Shown in pieces: positions 28,510-38,628 of a stretch of DNA of 64,000 bases (the first letter of the stretch is position 1; every line of letters starts with the position of its first letter). The position numbers and the translations under genes were made by a program. The DNA is taken from contig NZ_CP047029.1 in the NCBI RefSeq assembly GCF_009796805.1, positions 620,001 through 684,000 on the forward strand, read 5' to 3'. The notes beneath the pieces are model-generated. The model made no database searches and was not told the origin of the DNA. It was given only the letters and a program-made list of their open reading frames with translations. This DNA comes from Algibacter sp. L1A34. Its GTDB lineage: Bacteria; Bacteroidota; Bacteroidia; Flavobacteriales; Flavobacteriaceae.

Positions 28510-29803
28510 TATCTACTGAATCTAAAATAACATTAAACAATTCCTTAAAGCCGTTCCATATAGCAAGATCTCCCAAAGTATAATTATGAAAAACAGGAAC
28601 AAACTCACCGTTAACTCTTTTAACTTCATTTATCACATTGTTCAAAACTCTCTTTTTATCTAATAAAGATTTATTTTTGAGCAAAGCAAAATCCATAACG
28701 TGATAAGGACAAATTTTAAGTGGTGTTTGTACTTCATGATCTAAATCGTAAAACAAAAAAGGTGTACACGAACCGGCTCTAAATCCTATTTCGTTTATAT
28801 AACCCATGGTATAATCCTCCTTTATATTTAACTCAATTAAATTCCTATAAGTTTCGGGTAAATTTAATTTAGAAAAAGATTGTCTCGAAGCTCTTAATGG
28901 CCTATTGATAATTTCTTCGATTTTTATTTTTTCCTTTTTCAAAATATCGGCATCATCAATAGCCAAAAAAGATATCTTCAACCCCACATCACTATAGTCT
29001 CCTATATGTTTTATTAGCGATATAAATGCCTTATTGTTAGGATTAGCTCCTTTATCGTAAGTAGAATACTCACCTAATAAGAAGAAGAAAACAAACTTAA
29101 ACTTTGATTGTTTTTGCTTATTTATAAAATATTTAAAAGTATCGAACGGGTCGTGCTTAAAGTTCATGAGAACCATAAAACGCATATAAAGACTTTTTAA
29201 TCTTAATTTTAAAACATCTTTTATTGTCCCTCCAAAAGTTCGCATAATACCGCTTAACTTATAGCAATACGGATTAGGCACATCTATTACAGGCTTTATC
29301 CTGTATGTTTTTACAGGAAATTCGAAATCTGGAAATTGATTCTCTAAAGCTTCTTTAAATTTATAGGCCCAAATATCTACAACAGGTTGGTGGAGGAACT
29401 TATGTTTAAAACCTAAACTTTCCGATGCTGTAAACCTGCCAAACTCATCTTTTACATGTGGCAAATACTCTTCGTACCTAGACAGCAAATAAAATGAGGC
29501 TGCAAAAACATCAAAAGGAATCGCACTTTTATCTCCATTGAAAAAAAAGCATTTGCTATGTCCCCAATCCATAATATTAATATCGATATCGTTTAAACCT
29601 TGCTCAAATAATAAATCGTTACTTTTTATAAAAAACTCATTACCAAGTGGCTGTTTTGTGTACGACATTTTAATACTATCGTGCGCAATAAAACTTTCGA
29701 TTTTAGTGGTAAAAGTGACCTCGATACCTAATACTCTTGTACATATATGTTTAAAAACATACTTTAATCGTGGTGATATTTTATGGGTATATACTAATAA
29801 CAT
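28499..29803 (-). CDS. Polysaccharide deacetylase-like protein
   Basis: The 434-residue protein matches the Bacteroidota group annotated as polysaccharide deacetylase with an N-terminal DUF7033-type domain (MDWGHSKCFFFNGDKSAIPFD; FYLLSRYEEY). The C-terminal half has ALLKNKSLLDKKRVLNNVINEVKRV and the VFHNYTLGD segment resembling the final strand of the NodB barrel. The usual catalytic Asp-Asp pair (TxDDGP) is not evident, so activity is doubtful. Such genes often occur near surface-polysaccharide loci; here the partner is a HAD phosphatase. Confidence 0.6.
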   Translation of the reverse strand: MLLVYTHKISPRLKYVFKHICTRVLGIEVTFTTKIESFIAHDSIKMSYTKQPLGNEFFIKSNDLLFEQGLNDIDINIMDWGHSKCFFFNGDKSAIPFDVFAASFYLLSRYEEYLPHVKDEFGRFTASESLGFKHKFLHQPVVDIWAYKFKEALENQFPDFEFPVKTYRIKPVIDVPNPYCYKLSGIMRTFGGTIKDVLKLRLKSLYMRFMVLMNFKHDPFDTFKYFINKQKQSKFKFVFFFLLGEYSTYDKGANPNNKAFISLIKHIGDYSDVGLKISFLAIDDADILKKEKIKIEEIINRPLRASRQSFSKLNLPETYRNLIELNIKEDYTMGYINEIGFRAGSCTPFLFYDLDHEVQTPLKICPYHVMDFALLKNKSLLDKKRVLNNVINEVKRVNGEFVPVFHNYTLGDLAIWNGFKELFNVILDSVDNEN

Positions 29804-29919
29804 AACTTTTTAATCCTCATTTCAAATTGTTTCTAATTTCCGTTTTACTCCTGTGTTTTTTATACTTCGAACTTAAAACGCAAATATTTAATGAAAATCA
29901 TTTTTTTAAAAATGACAAT

Positions 29920-30618
29920 CTACAATATATTTTCATCTGCAAAACTAAAGTATGCTTTTTCGGTAATAATTAAGTGGTCTAGCACTTTTATATCTAAACT
30001 TTGTGCGGCAATTTTTAATTTTTCAGTGATATTTTTATCGGCTTCACTAGGCTTTAATGTCCCAGATGGATGATTGTGAGAGAGAATTAGCCCCAAAGCA
30101 CCTACTTCGAGAGCGCTTTTAAGTACTAATCTCACATCTACTAAAGTGCCGGTAATCCCGCCCTTACTTAACTGATTTTTATGAATAACCTTGTTTGAAT
30201 TATTTAAGTAAATAATCCAAAATTCCTCGTGCTCAAGTTCACCAATTATAGGTTGCATGAGCTCGAAAACAGATTTACTTGAAGTTATTTTCTTTTTCTC
30301 AAGAGCTTCTTCCCCTCGCCTTCTTCTCCCTAATTCTAGAGCAGCAATAATACTTATGGCTTTGGCTTCTCCTATTCCCTTAAATCCTATAAGTTGCTTT
30401 ATGGAAAGCCTACCTAAGGCACTTAAATTATTTTCGGTACTAGCCAAAATCCGTTTACATAAGGCAACAGCACTTTCTTCTCGATTTCCTGAACCTATTA
30501 AAATAGCAACCAATTCAGCATCACTTAAAGCAGATTTACCTTTGTATAATAATTTTTCACGTGGTTGATCGTCTTGACTCCAATTTTTTATAGAAAACGT
30601 TTCTTTTTTATCCACCAT
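29920..30618 (-). CDS. radC: RadC family JAB/MPN domain protein
   Basis: The 232-residue protein has N-terminal helix-hairpin-helix motifs (LIGFKGIGEAKAISI) and a C-terminal JAB1/MPN+ metalloprotease-like domain with SHNHPSGTLKPSEAD, which supplies the two His and the Asp that bind zinc, plus the upstream Glu in ELEHEEFW. RadC was once linked to DNA repair, but its role remains unresolved. Length and motif order are normal. It is flanked by short spacers and is probably monocistronic. Confidence 0.92.
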   Translation of the reverse strand: MVDKKETFSIKNWSQDDQPREKLLYKGKSALSDAELVAILIGSGNREESAVALCKRILASTENNLSALGRLSIKQLIGFKGIGEAKAISIIAALELGRRRRGEEALEKKKITSSKSVFELMQPIIGELEHEEFWIIYLNNSNKVIHKNQLSKGGITGTLVDVRLVLKSALEVGALGLILSHNHPSGTLKPSEADKNITEKLKIAAQSLDIKVLDHLIITEKAYFSFADENIL

Positions 30619-30705
30619 TCGATAAATCTACATATTTTTTTTAAACTAGTTTTTTCGAATTTAAAAAAAACCTTTGTAAAACATAAAGTAACATGCTTTT
30701 TTAAA

Positions 30706-32430
30706 CTAGGAAGAACGACTATATACTTCTAGAAGGGCATAGAGTTTGTTTGGTTCAAAGGGTTTTCCCATAAACCCATTCATTTTATAAAGTTCTGTTT
30801 TTTCTTTCACATCGGTTTGTGCTAATGCGGTTAAAGCAATAATTGGAATATTAGCTTTTATAGGATCTTCTAATTTTCTAATACGCTTTGTAGCCTGATA
30901 ACCATTTAAGATAGGCATTTGCAAGTCCATTAACACCAAATCGAAATCAAATTGGTCTTTTTTAAATAGCTTGAAAGCCTCTTCACCATTTTCAACAACA
31001 GTAAAATTCACATTCCAATTTAAAAAGAACTTCTTTAAGATAAGAACATTCATTTTATTATCCTCAGCAACTAATACATTTATATTTAATGATTTAAATA
31101 CGGGTTTTAAATTTACTTTATTATTGACTAGAGAACTACTTTTATTATTTATCTTAAAATCTATATTAAAGAAAAATGTTGACCCCTTACCTAATTTACT
31201 ACTAAGCTGTAAATCACTATTTTTAAACCGCAATAATCGTCTACAAATAGAAAGTCCTAATCCTGTGCCACCGTATTTAACAGCAATTTCTGAACTTGCC
31301 TGTACAAAACTTTCAAAAATAGTTACTTGCCTACTTTTAGTTATCCCTATACCAGTATCTATAACCTTAAATCCAAGCGTAATTATATCATTAATAACAC
31401 CTTGATTTTTAACACTAAGAGTGATACTTCCTTTTTTGGTAAACTTAAACGAGTTGCTTAATAAATTTTGGATTATTTGAGTAAGCACAAGTTTATCACC
31501 TATAATATTTTCGGGTATTTCATTTTCCTTAATCAACTCAAAACGTATTCCTTTTTTAATAGCTTGTAAAGAAAATTGATCAACTATATGATCTAAAAAA
31601 GAAATTAAACTGAATTCTTTTTCAACAACATCAACCTTACCCGATTTAATTTTATTAAAATCTAATAAATCATTTATTAAACCAAGCAGATGTTCACTAG
31701 AATATTTTAAAGCCTTAAGCGTATCGACCTGCTCTGGCAAATAATCTTCCATTAACAAAATATTAGACAAGCCTGTAACGGCATTTAATGGTGTTCTAAT
31801 CTCGTGAGACATGGTTGATAGAAACTCATCTTTAGAAATACTCGCTTTATGAAGCTCTATTTCTGTTTCTTTTAAATTAGTAATATCGGTTATAGTGCCT
31901 ATAAACCCAGATGCTTTTTTTTCTGCGTTCTTAAAAAGCTTCGCTCTTAATTCAAACCACATGGTTTTATTATCCCGTAGTAATTTAAATATAAAAACGG
32001 TATTCTTTTTATTGAAAAAATTATAATGCTTTTTGTTTTCTTCTACATTTTTTTTCGGAATAAACTCTTTATAATTTCGTCCTAATGTCTCTTTTAAAGA
32101 ATATCCTATATATTTCTCCCAAGCTGTATTTAAGTAAGTAAAGTTTCCTTCAAGATCAGTTTCAAATATTATTCCACCAATATGGTCTACAACATGTTCT
32201 AATTTAGATTTCGTGTTATCACGCTCCTTAGTTAATTCTTCATTTAGTGCAAAAAGCTCTGTAGAACTAAGTTCCAAAACATTTTCTAGGTGATAAATAT
32301 CTTTATCAAAACTATTATATGCGGCATTTACGGTTTGTATAAAACTAACCATCTCGGGATTATCTATTGTGTTAAAACCTGCTTTTGTAAGCTGTCGCTT
32401 TAACAATCTATGGTAATCTTTATTCAACAT
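30706..32430 (-). CDS. PAS-domain hybrid histidine kinase/response regulator
   Basis: The 574-residue cytoplasmic protein contains an N-terminal coiled coil, a PAS domain (about 78-195; IIFETDLEGNFTYLNTAWEKY), DHp with phospho-acceptor His in TMSHEIRTPLNAV, a HATPase domain with GGTGLGLSICRRLL, and a C-terminal receiver (NVLVAEDNKMN; phospho-Asp in LVLMDLQMP). There is no membrane segment and no output domain, so it must signal to another protein. Its ATG overlaps the stop region of the FIST gene by seven bases, strongly implying that the FIST protein is its sensory partner. Confidence 0.9.
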   Translation of the reverse strand: MLNKDYHRLLKRQLTKAGFNTIDNPEMVSFIQTVNAAYNSFDKDIYHLENVLELSSTELFALNEELTKERDNTKSKLEHVVDHIGGIIFETDLEGNFTYLNTAWEKYIGYSLKETLGRNYKEFIPKKNVEENKKHYNFFNKKNTVFIFKLLRDNKTMWFELRAKLFKNAEKKASGFIGTITDITNLKETEIELHKASISKDEFLSTMSHEIRTPLNAVTGLSNILLMEDYLPEQVDTLKALKYSSEHLLGLINDLLDFNKIKSGKVDVVEKEFSLISFLDHIVDQFSLQAIKKGIRFELIKENEIPENIIGDKLVLTQIIQNLLSNSFKFTKKGSITLSVKNQGVINDIITLGFKVIDTGIGITKSRQVTIFESFVQASSEIAVKYGGTGLGLSICRRLLRFKNSDLQLSSKLGKGSTFFFNIDFKINNKSSSLVNNKVNLKPVFKSLNINVLVAEDNKMNVLILKKFFLNWNVNFTVVENGEEAFKLFKKDQFDFDLVLMDLQMPILNGYQATKRIRKLEDPIKANIPIIALTALAQTDVKEKTELYKMNGFMGKPFEPNKLYALLEVYSRSS

Positions 32431-33548
32431 TCCCAAAGCGTTGTTATAGTCATAGTTTGGTGGTGTAGTTCACATAAAGACTCGCTTAATGGAGCAATTT
32501 CTCCGTAAGAATAAAACCCTGTTATTTTTGGATTATCGCCTACTATATGGCGAACCACATCAATTTCTTCCTCCACCAATTGCTTTAAGACCAAACGGCG
32601 GCCTATACAACTAATTAATATCACTAATTCTAAAGTCTCTTTTACACCTTGACTAACAGAAATGGCCGATTCCTCTGCCCCAGTAATCAACTTATCAATA
32701 TTACCTTTCATTAAGCGTAAATAGGCTCCTTCTGGAATATTAGCACCAAAAACTAAACTTTGATCATCTTCGCTAATACCAGAAATACCTCGAACTACAG
32801 CAATGGCACTTCCTCCTTGCCTCATACTTACAGGAAACAAAAGACCTGAACTTGGTAGTTTTTTGGCATCCTCACCTAATAAATGCTTATATATTTTTAA
32901 TGCGGGCTTTCCATCCAATTCGTATAAAACATTTTTATCAGCTTTTGTTACCAACCGCTCAATTCCAAAACCATCCCATCCGCCTTTGGAACTATAATTA
33001 ACTTTAAGACTATCACCATAAAAGCCTAAAGCTAAAACTGTTTTTTCTAACATCTCATTATTTCTAATTACAAAAGTATTCCCAAAATCCTCTCCGTCTG
33101 CAGCTAAACCTCCTGTAATACTAATATTTGGTAAATTAGATTTTAACCCCATTACCAAATCGGCACCATTAATATTTAATCCATCGCTTAAAACCATAAC
33201 ATGTTTTAAACCATCTTGATTAAGCATAATACCAATTTTTTCGCCTGCTTTTTGGCTATATTCCATTTGGTCTACTTTTACTGAAACCAATTTTAAGCAT
33301 GTTTTGTTAAATTGAATAGCTGTTAGAGATATTGATTTATCTTTTACGGTAACATCCGAAATTTCTCCAGCCGTAGAGCAACCTATTATCGTGCTTTTTG
33401 GGTAATCTCTATTTAATTGCGATAAAACTTGTTGTTTTAAGGTGAAGTCTGGTGACACAAAAAGTAATATTAAATTTGGATCAACAGTTATTGAAGCCAA
33501 ACCATGAGACCAATTGTTTTCGTTTAACGAAATTTGATTAACTTTCAT
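32424..33548 (-). CDS. FIST domain sensory protein
   Basis: This 374-residue cytoplasmic protein has a FIST-N domain (LFVSPDFTLKQQVLSQLN...TIIGCSTAGEISD) and a FIST-C domain (the C-terminal VRHIVGDNPKITGFYSYGEIAP is diagnostic). FIST domains are thought to bind small ligands such as amino acids and to work with signal-transduction proteins. It has no enzymatic motif. It is the first gene of a two-gene operon with the soluble hybrid histidine kinase, whose translation starts inside its last codons. Confidence 0.88.
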   Translation of the reverse strand: MKVNQISLNENNWSHGLASITVDPNLILLFVSPDFTLKQQVLSQLNRDYPKSTIIGCSTAGEISDVTVKDKSISLTAIQFNKTCLKLVSVKVDQMEYSQKAGEKIGIMLNQDGLKHVMVLSDGLNINGADLVMGLKSNLPNISITGGLAADGEDFGNTFVIRNNEMLEKTVLALGFYGDSLKVNYSSKGGWDGFGIERLVTKADKNVLYELDGKPALKIYKHLLGEDAKKLPSSGLLFPVSMRQGGSAIAVVRGISGISEDDQSLVFGANIPEGAYLRLMKGNIDKLITGAEESAISVSQGVKETLELVILISCIGRRLVLKQLVEEEIDVVRHIVGDNPKITGFYSYGEIAPLSESLCELHHQTMTITTLWEC

Positions 33549-33811
33549 GTATAGATTTTTAGTAATAGGCTCTTAAAAAAAGAAACCCTTCCCCTTGTAT
33601 GTAAGAAAAGATAGCCATTAAATTAAAGCGAAATTTTGTAATAAAAAACTTTTTGCAAACAATTCTTTCGTTAAGGCCTTAAAAACAGCTATACATCGAT
33701 AAAGTAAAACGAAATCTTCTTTGGTTTTTATTAGTAATAAATGTACTATGCGAGAAACTCCAGTTTAAACAAATTTGTAATTCTAAAAGCATTAAAAAAT
33801 TAGTCGCTATG

Positions 33812-33856
33812 TAAAAACAGTGCCATTTTATAATTATAAAATGGCACTGTTTTAAA
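33812..33856 (-). terminator. Terminator after mpl; rest of the 33549-33886 spacer has no gene
   Basis: AAAACAGTGCCATTTTATAATTATAAAATGGCACTGTTTT is a perfect long palindrome with A and T runs, about 30 bases beyond the mpl stop on the minus strand. In the remainder of this 340-base spacer I see no gene or repeat. Confidence 0.85.
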
Positions 33857-33886
33857 CGTATATAAATTTATATTTAAACTACAAAG

Positions 33887-35242
33887 CTACTCAATCAAAG
33901 CTTTTACAGCATCAAAATCTAAACCCCCATAATTCCCCGAACTCATTAAAAGCAATGCTTTATTCTCAAAATTCTGATCAAAAAGAAATGTTTTGAAATC
34001 ATCTGGATTAGTATAAATAATTAAATCTTTTCGCTCAAAAGCCGCAGCTATTTGTTCTTGAGTTACTGCCGCAAGTTTTTTAATTTCTACGGCATGTGGA
34101 GAATAGAACACCACAGCAACATCTGCAGCATCGAGAGCGCCTTTATATTCCTTTAAAAACTCAGCATTTAAACTGCTATATGTATGTAGTTCTAAACAAG
34201 CAACCACAGTTCGGTTCGCATATTGTTCTTTTACCGCATTTGTAGTAGCTTCTACTTTACTCGGCGAATGCGCGAAGTCTTTAAATGCTACGCTATTTTT
34301 GCTTTCTGCTATTTTTTCTAAACGTTTGCTAGCTCCTTTGAAAGTAGCAATGGCTTCGTAAAAATCATCTTCATCAATACCCATGTGTTGGCAAATCCAT
34401 TTTGCACCTGCCAAATTATTAAGATTGTGTTTACCAAAAACTTCTATTGGTAATGGCCCTTCGGGTGTTTCTAAAAAGGTTTCACCATTTTCCACAGTAT
34501 ATTCTGGAGTATGGTAAGCTATTTTTCTAATCGTATTTTCGCTGGCTTCTACTACCCGCTTTACTTCAAGATCTTCTTCATTGTAATTTACACTTCCACC
34601 ATTTACAATAGAGTCTACAAATATGCTAAATTGCTCTACATAATTTTCATAGGTAGGAAACACGTTAATATGATCCCAAGCAATACCACTCAATAAAGCA
34701 ATATTAGGTTTATATAAATGAAATTTTGGACGTCTATCTATTGGCGAACTTAAATACTCATCTCCTTCAAGAACAATAAAATCATTGTCTTCCGTAAGTT
34801 TCACCATGACGTCAAAACCTTCTAATTGTGCACCAACCATATAATCAACATCACGATCATGATAATGCATTACATGTAAAATCATGGAAGTAATGGTCGT
34901 TTTACCATGGCTTCCACCTATAACTACACGGGTTTTATTTTTAGATTGTTCGTATAAAAACTCTGGATAACTATATATTTTTAAGCCTAATTCTTGTGCT
35001 TTTAGTAACTCTGGATTATCGGCTTTCGCGTGCATTCCTAAAACAACAGCATCTAGATTTTCCGATATCTTTTCAGTAAACCAACCAAACATTTCTGGCA
35101 ACAAACCTTTTGCTTCCAATCTAGATTTAGAAGGTTCAAAAATTGTATCGTCGCTCCCTGTTACTTGATATCCTTTATTATGAAGCGCTAAGGCTAAATT
35201 GTGCATGGCCGAGCCGCCAATGGCTATAAAATGTACGTTCAT
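33887..35242 (-). CDS. mpl: UDP-N-acetylmuramate:tripeptide ligase (Mpl)
   Basis: Mpl joins recycled murein tripeptide (L-Ala-gamma-D-Glu-meso-DAP) to UDP-MurNAc, linking peptidoglycan recycling to synthesis. The 451-residue protein has the Mur-ligase N-terminal domain (HFIAIGGSAMHNLALALHNKGY), ATP loop GGSHGKTTITS, the central EGDEYLSSPID (typical of Mpl rather than MurC), and the C-terminal DFAHSPSKV. Intact motifs and normal length support function. MurC, the close relative, is excluded mainly by the EGDEYxSxxxDxRPKF block. Confidence 0.92.
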   Translation of the reverse strand: MNVHFIAIGGSAMHNLALALHNKGYQVTGSDDTIFEPSKSRLEAKGLLPEMFGWFTEKISENLDAVVLGMHAKADNPELLKAQELGLKIYSYPEFLYEQSKNKTRVVIGGSHGKTTITSMILHVMHYHDRDVDYMVGAQLEGFDVMVKLTEDNDFIVLEGDEYLSSPIDRRPKFHLYKPNIALLSGIAWDHINVFPTYENYVEQFSIFVDSIVNGGSVNYNEEDLEVKRVVEASENTIRKIAYHTPEYTVENGETFLETPEGPLPIEVFGKHNLNNLAGAKWICQHMGIDEDDFYEAIATFKGASKRLEKIAESKNSVAFKDFAHSPSKVEATTNAVKEQYANRTVVACLELHTYSSLNAEFLKEYKGALDAADVAVVFYSPHAVEIKKLAAVTQEQIAAAFERKDLIIYTNPDDFKTFLFDQNFENKALLLMSSGNYGGLDFDAVKALIE

Positions 35243-35705
35243 CTGTTGATTTTTGAATGTTTCAAAGATACTTTTTTGTACTGAATTGCTGAAGTGTTGA
35301 TTAAGAAAATTGTTTGATTATTTAAATGTAACTATAATAAAAGAATACACTGCTGAGCCTAACAGTTTATTAAACAGAATAATTAACTTGAAGGTTGCTC
35401 TTTGTTAATTATATTTTCTTCTGAAAATTAGTAATTAATTCGATTTTAGATGAACTTGATTCGAGACTATATTAATATCATCTTTAACGTATTCCTCCTT
35501 TTTGATGATTTAAAAAGGAAGCTTTATTATTTTTATATAACCCTATCTCTTTCACATATTTCCATCTTAAATAAGCTTAAAACAAAACTAGAATTTTAAT
35601 AAATCATTAATATAGATTAAAATATAATTATATTACCCTTATGGTGTGAATATGGCTATTAACTATATTCGATTGTTGTAAAACATTTGAAAACACCAAG
35701 ATTAA
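35243..35705. other. Gene-free spacer at the left edge of the accessory region
   Basis: This 460-base AT-rich stretch after the mpl start contains no frame with coding character and no recognisable RNA. From here to about 45.7 kb gene density falls and broken genes accumulate. Confidence 0.5.
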
Positions 35706-35837
35706 ATGAATTAATTTCTGATATTAATATTGATTTTGGGTTTAAATATTGGTTGTTCAGTAAACAAAACTGAACTACCTAAATCTTCAAAAACATCTAT
35801 AAAATATAGAGTTTTGGAAAAAAACAAGTCCGAATAA
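35706..35837 (+). pseudogene. Remnant of a small lipoprotein gene
   Basis: ATG AAT is followed by TAA at 35712, then an open stretch encoding a hydrophobic run LILILILGLNIGC with a lipobox-like Cys, then SVNKTELPKSSKTS and a stop after 43 codons in total. It looks like the signal peptide and first mature residues of a lipoprotein whose third codon has become a stop and whose body is missing. The call depends on composition alone. Confidence 0.4.
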
Positions 35838-35939
35838 CATAAAATATAAAATTTCATTATAAGTGGATTTTAAATAAAATTTTTAATCGATTCAATAATC
35901 ACTTTTCGAAAATAACGTATTCTATTAATTGATAATTTT

Positions 35940-36788
35940 TTATTTATCTTTTTTTAATGCTTGATTTATTAAGTTTATAACTCTTTGCTTATCAGAAAAA
36001 ACCATTCCCCTAGTATTCTTTGTCATAGATTCATAACGGTAAACATCGTCTATATTATAACTTTTGGATTGACTTAAATTGGTATATGTCCCCGAAATAT
36101 ATAAATACATTTCTTTAACATTCTCAACAGTTTTACTTAAAGGCATACTAGCTGTTGAAGTGTTAGATAATTTTAAGGATTTATAAAATAGATATGGCTT
36201 TTCCAGAATATAATTGTCATTTTCAAATTGAATTAAAACGTAACTTTTAATATTGAAATTTGTCGAACCAGCATCATCACACCTAAAATCTACCCTAAAA
36301 TAAGGATCATTTTCATACATAATTATATGAATCCCTTTACCTCCCATATCTAAATGAAGAATAGGGTCTTTTTCAACGGGAAGAATATTTGTTGTAGTTA
36401 CTATATTCTCTATACGTTTATTTAATGTGTCAATTCTTAACCCTTGATTTGCAAATGCTTCAGATACATCTTTAAACAATTTTTTTCTAGAATCATCAAC
36501 CCCTTTTTTAATTCCATCTGTTATCAAAGAATCTCTTTGAAATTGTTCTTCATGAAGTAATAACTCTCCATTTCTGTTTAAATTAGAATTATTGTAATCT
36601 TGAACAATTAATATCAATGACATAGATAATGACACTACAAAAACTAATTTCCCTCTATAGGTAATTCTTTTTAAAAATCCTTTATACTTATTGTTTGTTA
36701 ATCCTCCTTTAGAAGTTAAGAATGTCAAATATAGAGTTGACAAAACTATTAATACAATAAAAACAACGTTTGGAATAATTGGCTTCAT
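35940..36788 (-). CDS. Membrane protein of unknown function
   Basis: This 282-residue protein has two N-terminal membrane helices (VVFIVLIVLSTLYLTFL and KLVFVVSLSMSLILIV), then a charged helical linker (about 75-125) and a beta-rich C-terminal domain of about 150 residues (PILHLDMGGKGIHIIMYENDPYFRV). No family is recognised; the layout suggests an extracytoplasmic or cytoplasmic sensor-like domain anchored in the membrane. It is isolated, in an AT-rich accessory region with no conserved neighbours. Confidence 0.6.
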   Translation of the reverse strand: MKPIIPNVVFIVLIVLSTLYLTFLTSKGGLTNNKYKGFLKRITYRGKLVFVVSLSMSLILIVQDYNNSNLNRNGELLLHEEQFQRDSLITDGIKKGVDDSRKKLFKDVSEAFANQGLRIDTLNKRIENIVTTTNILPVEKDPILHLDMGGKGIHIIMYENDPYFRVDFRCDDAGSTNFNIKSYVLIQFENDNYILEKPYLFYKSLKLSNTSTASMPLSKTVENVKEMYLYISGTYTNLSQSKSYNIDDVYRYESMTKNTRGMVFSDKQRVINLINQALKKDK

Positions 36789-37032
36789 GAAATCTATTGA
36801 GAAACAAATTTAAAATATTTTTCTTACAAAGAACAAACATTAAGTTTTCAACTCAATCAATTAAAGTGCTTTTCCTTCTTCTGTATATTTTTTTCATACA
36901 GCAAAAACTTCATCATTCCTCCCAAAAACACATAGTTGAAAGGTATTTAATTTCAAACACCAGTGACTATTAAGCTTTAAAAAGTAAGGTGTTTTATACT
37001 TATATTTTTCTCCCTTCATACTAATTATACTT

Positions 37033-37530
37033 ATGCAAAAGATAAGAGTTTATGAAAGAGATAATCAAAAAAACAAATCTGACTTTTTAATAATTGAGAT
37101 ATCAAGTGTATTATGTTATTTAGTCTTTGAAAGGGTCTATCTGCTTTTGACTTCAATTCTTACTTCTATATACACACTCTTGAAAATAGAAAATGAATTT
37201 ATAATATTAAGCATTAATATCATATTTGGATTAAATTCAGTTTTAATCTTTGTATCAGTATATAATCAAATATTAAAAAACAAAAACCCTTCTAAAAAGA
37301 TAATTTATATTCTATTAACTGTGGGTATTTTACTAATATTTTTAACTATGGCAAACACGTCTTTAGTTACACAATACTTTTATAACAATACTGACTTAGA
37401 TTATTCATATTATAAACTTCTATCACGATTCAGTTGGTCAAAGTCACTAAATTATTCAGTTAGGTTTTTAGGACTTACTTATTTTATATGGAAAATATAT
37501 TCTGAAAGAAAAACTGTGGCTAATAACTAA
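37033..37530 (+). CDS. Small multi-pass membrane protein of unknown function
   Basis: The 165-residue protein has about four hydrophobic helices (including VYLLLTSILTSIYTLL, IIFGLNSVLIFVSVY and IIYILLTVGILLIFLT) and no recognisable motif. Codon use is very AT-rich. It lies in the accessory region as an orphan, followed by a coding-like fragment that may be debris of another gene. Function cannot be inferred. Confidence 0.5.
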   Translation: MQKIRVYERDNQKNKSDFLIIEISSVLCYLVFERVYLLLTSILTSIYTLLKIENEFIILSINIIFGLNSVLIFVSVYNQILKNKNPSKKIIYILLTVGILLIFLTMANTSLVTQYFYNNTDLDYSYYKLLSRFSWSKSLNYSVRFLGLTYFIWKIYSERKTVANN

Positions 37531-37565
37531 GTATTCGGCTCGCCGATAGGCCAGAGCTGAATATT

Positions 37566-37697
37566 GTGTTGACGAAGTCGGCAGAATATGTCTCTTATGG
37601 GGAAAACAATGTATTTAGAGAAGGTTGGAAAGATTTAACTTTCACGATTAGGGAAAAGGAAAAAAATAGACAACGGATTTTGGAGTTTGACTTGTAA
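37566..37697 (+). pseudogene. C-terminal gene fragment, unidentified
   Basis: An open stretch ending at TAA 37695-37697 encodes SAEYVSYGENNVFREGWKDL and then TFTIREKEKNRQRILEFDL, which has the composition of a real protein C-terminus but no start codon with a plausible leader. It directly follows the small membrane protein gene. It is interpreted as leftover 3' sequence of a lost gene. Confidence 0.35.
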
Positions 37698-37758
37698 AGT
37701 AAATTGTCGGACAATAATAATTTATTAATTCCCTCTTCCCTAAATAAAGTAATATTTT

Positions 37759-38298
37759 TTAGTCAAATCTATAAACTAGACCAAACTGGAATCCATTAAA
37801 TTCAGCGAATAAATCAGACGATGAACTAAAATCATCCTTTAGAGAATTTGACAATGCTAAATTGTACCTTGCTTCGATGGAAAGCCTATCTGTAATATCA
37901 TAGGATACACCTAAAGAAACACCAAGATTATAAGAATGAAAATTTTCATTAGTGTTTAATAAAAATCCCAAATTTGGACCAGCCAATACCTTAAACTTTT
38001 TTCCGATTCTATACTTAGCTAAAATAGGAATTTGAAGTTGGTCAAAATCATTTTTAATTTTCACATAAGTAACTTCAGGCTGAATATAAAATCTTTCAGA
38101 AATGGAAAATTCTACGAATGCACCTATGTAGAAACCATCATTATAATTTTTGTCAGTTTTTAATCCATCACCTTCAAATGATGTATTAGTTTCTCTTAAA
38201 GATTTAAAATATCCTGATTTAACTCCAAATTCGGTTTGAGCACTCAAACTTGATATTGCTAAAACTAAAATAAGACTTGTAAGTAATAATTTTTTCAT
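37759..38298 (-). CDS. Outer-membrane beta-barrel (porin-like) protein
   Basis: The 179-residue protein has a signal peptide (ending SLSAQ) followed by FGVKSGYFKSLRET and eight alternating amphipathic strands ending in FNGFQFGLVYRF, whose terminal aromatic residue is the usual BamA-recognised signal. It belongs to the broad outer-membrane beta-barrel domain family (OMP_b-brl) found widely in Bacteroidota. No specific function can be given. It is monocistronic. Confidence 0.8.
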   Translation of the reverse strand: MKKLLLTSLILVLAISSLSAQTEFGVKSGYFKSLRETNTSFEGDGLKTDKNYNDGFYIGAFVEFSISERFYIQPEVTYVKIKNDFDQLQIPILAKYRIGKKFKVLAGPNLGFLLNTNENFHSYNLGVSLGVSYDITDRLSIEARYNLALSNSLKDDFSSSSDLFAEFNGFQFGLVYRFD

Positions 38299-38527
38299 GG
38301 TAAGATTGTTTTTATGTTATAACCCAAAACTAGTAGTTAAATAAGAAGGCTATCTTAATTAAACCTTAATTAACTTTTATTTTCATCTTAATTAACTTCT
38401 ATTTAACAGATCTTCAGGTTTTTATAGAAACCGAAGTTTTAGCCTTATTGAAAACAACCAATGACTTTTATGCAACCCGAGTTGAACATAGTTATGAATA
38501 GAATAAAAAACGACACCACAATGCCAT

Positions 38528-38628
38528 CTATAATTAATTGCTTTGGTCGTTGTTTATTTGAAAAATTCCTTCGAGATTTTCTTGTATTCGTTTCTGTTTA
38601 CTAAATTAGTTGCTCAAACACGCAACTA
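38528..38628 (+). repeat. Cassette-edge repeat, variant B copy 1
   Basis: CTATAATTAATTGCTTTGG...TTGAAAAATTCCTTCGAGATTTTCTTGTATTCGTTTCTGTTTACTAAATTAGTTGC aligns over about 85 bases with 39824-39908. It ends with the inverted repeat TTAGTTGC-tcaaacac-GCAACTAA. It abuts the 5' end of a broken gene. Confidence 0.7.
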
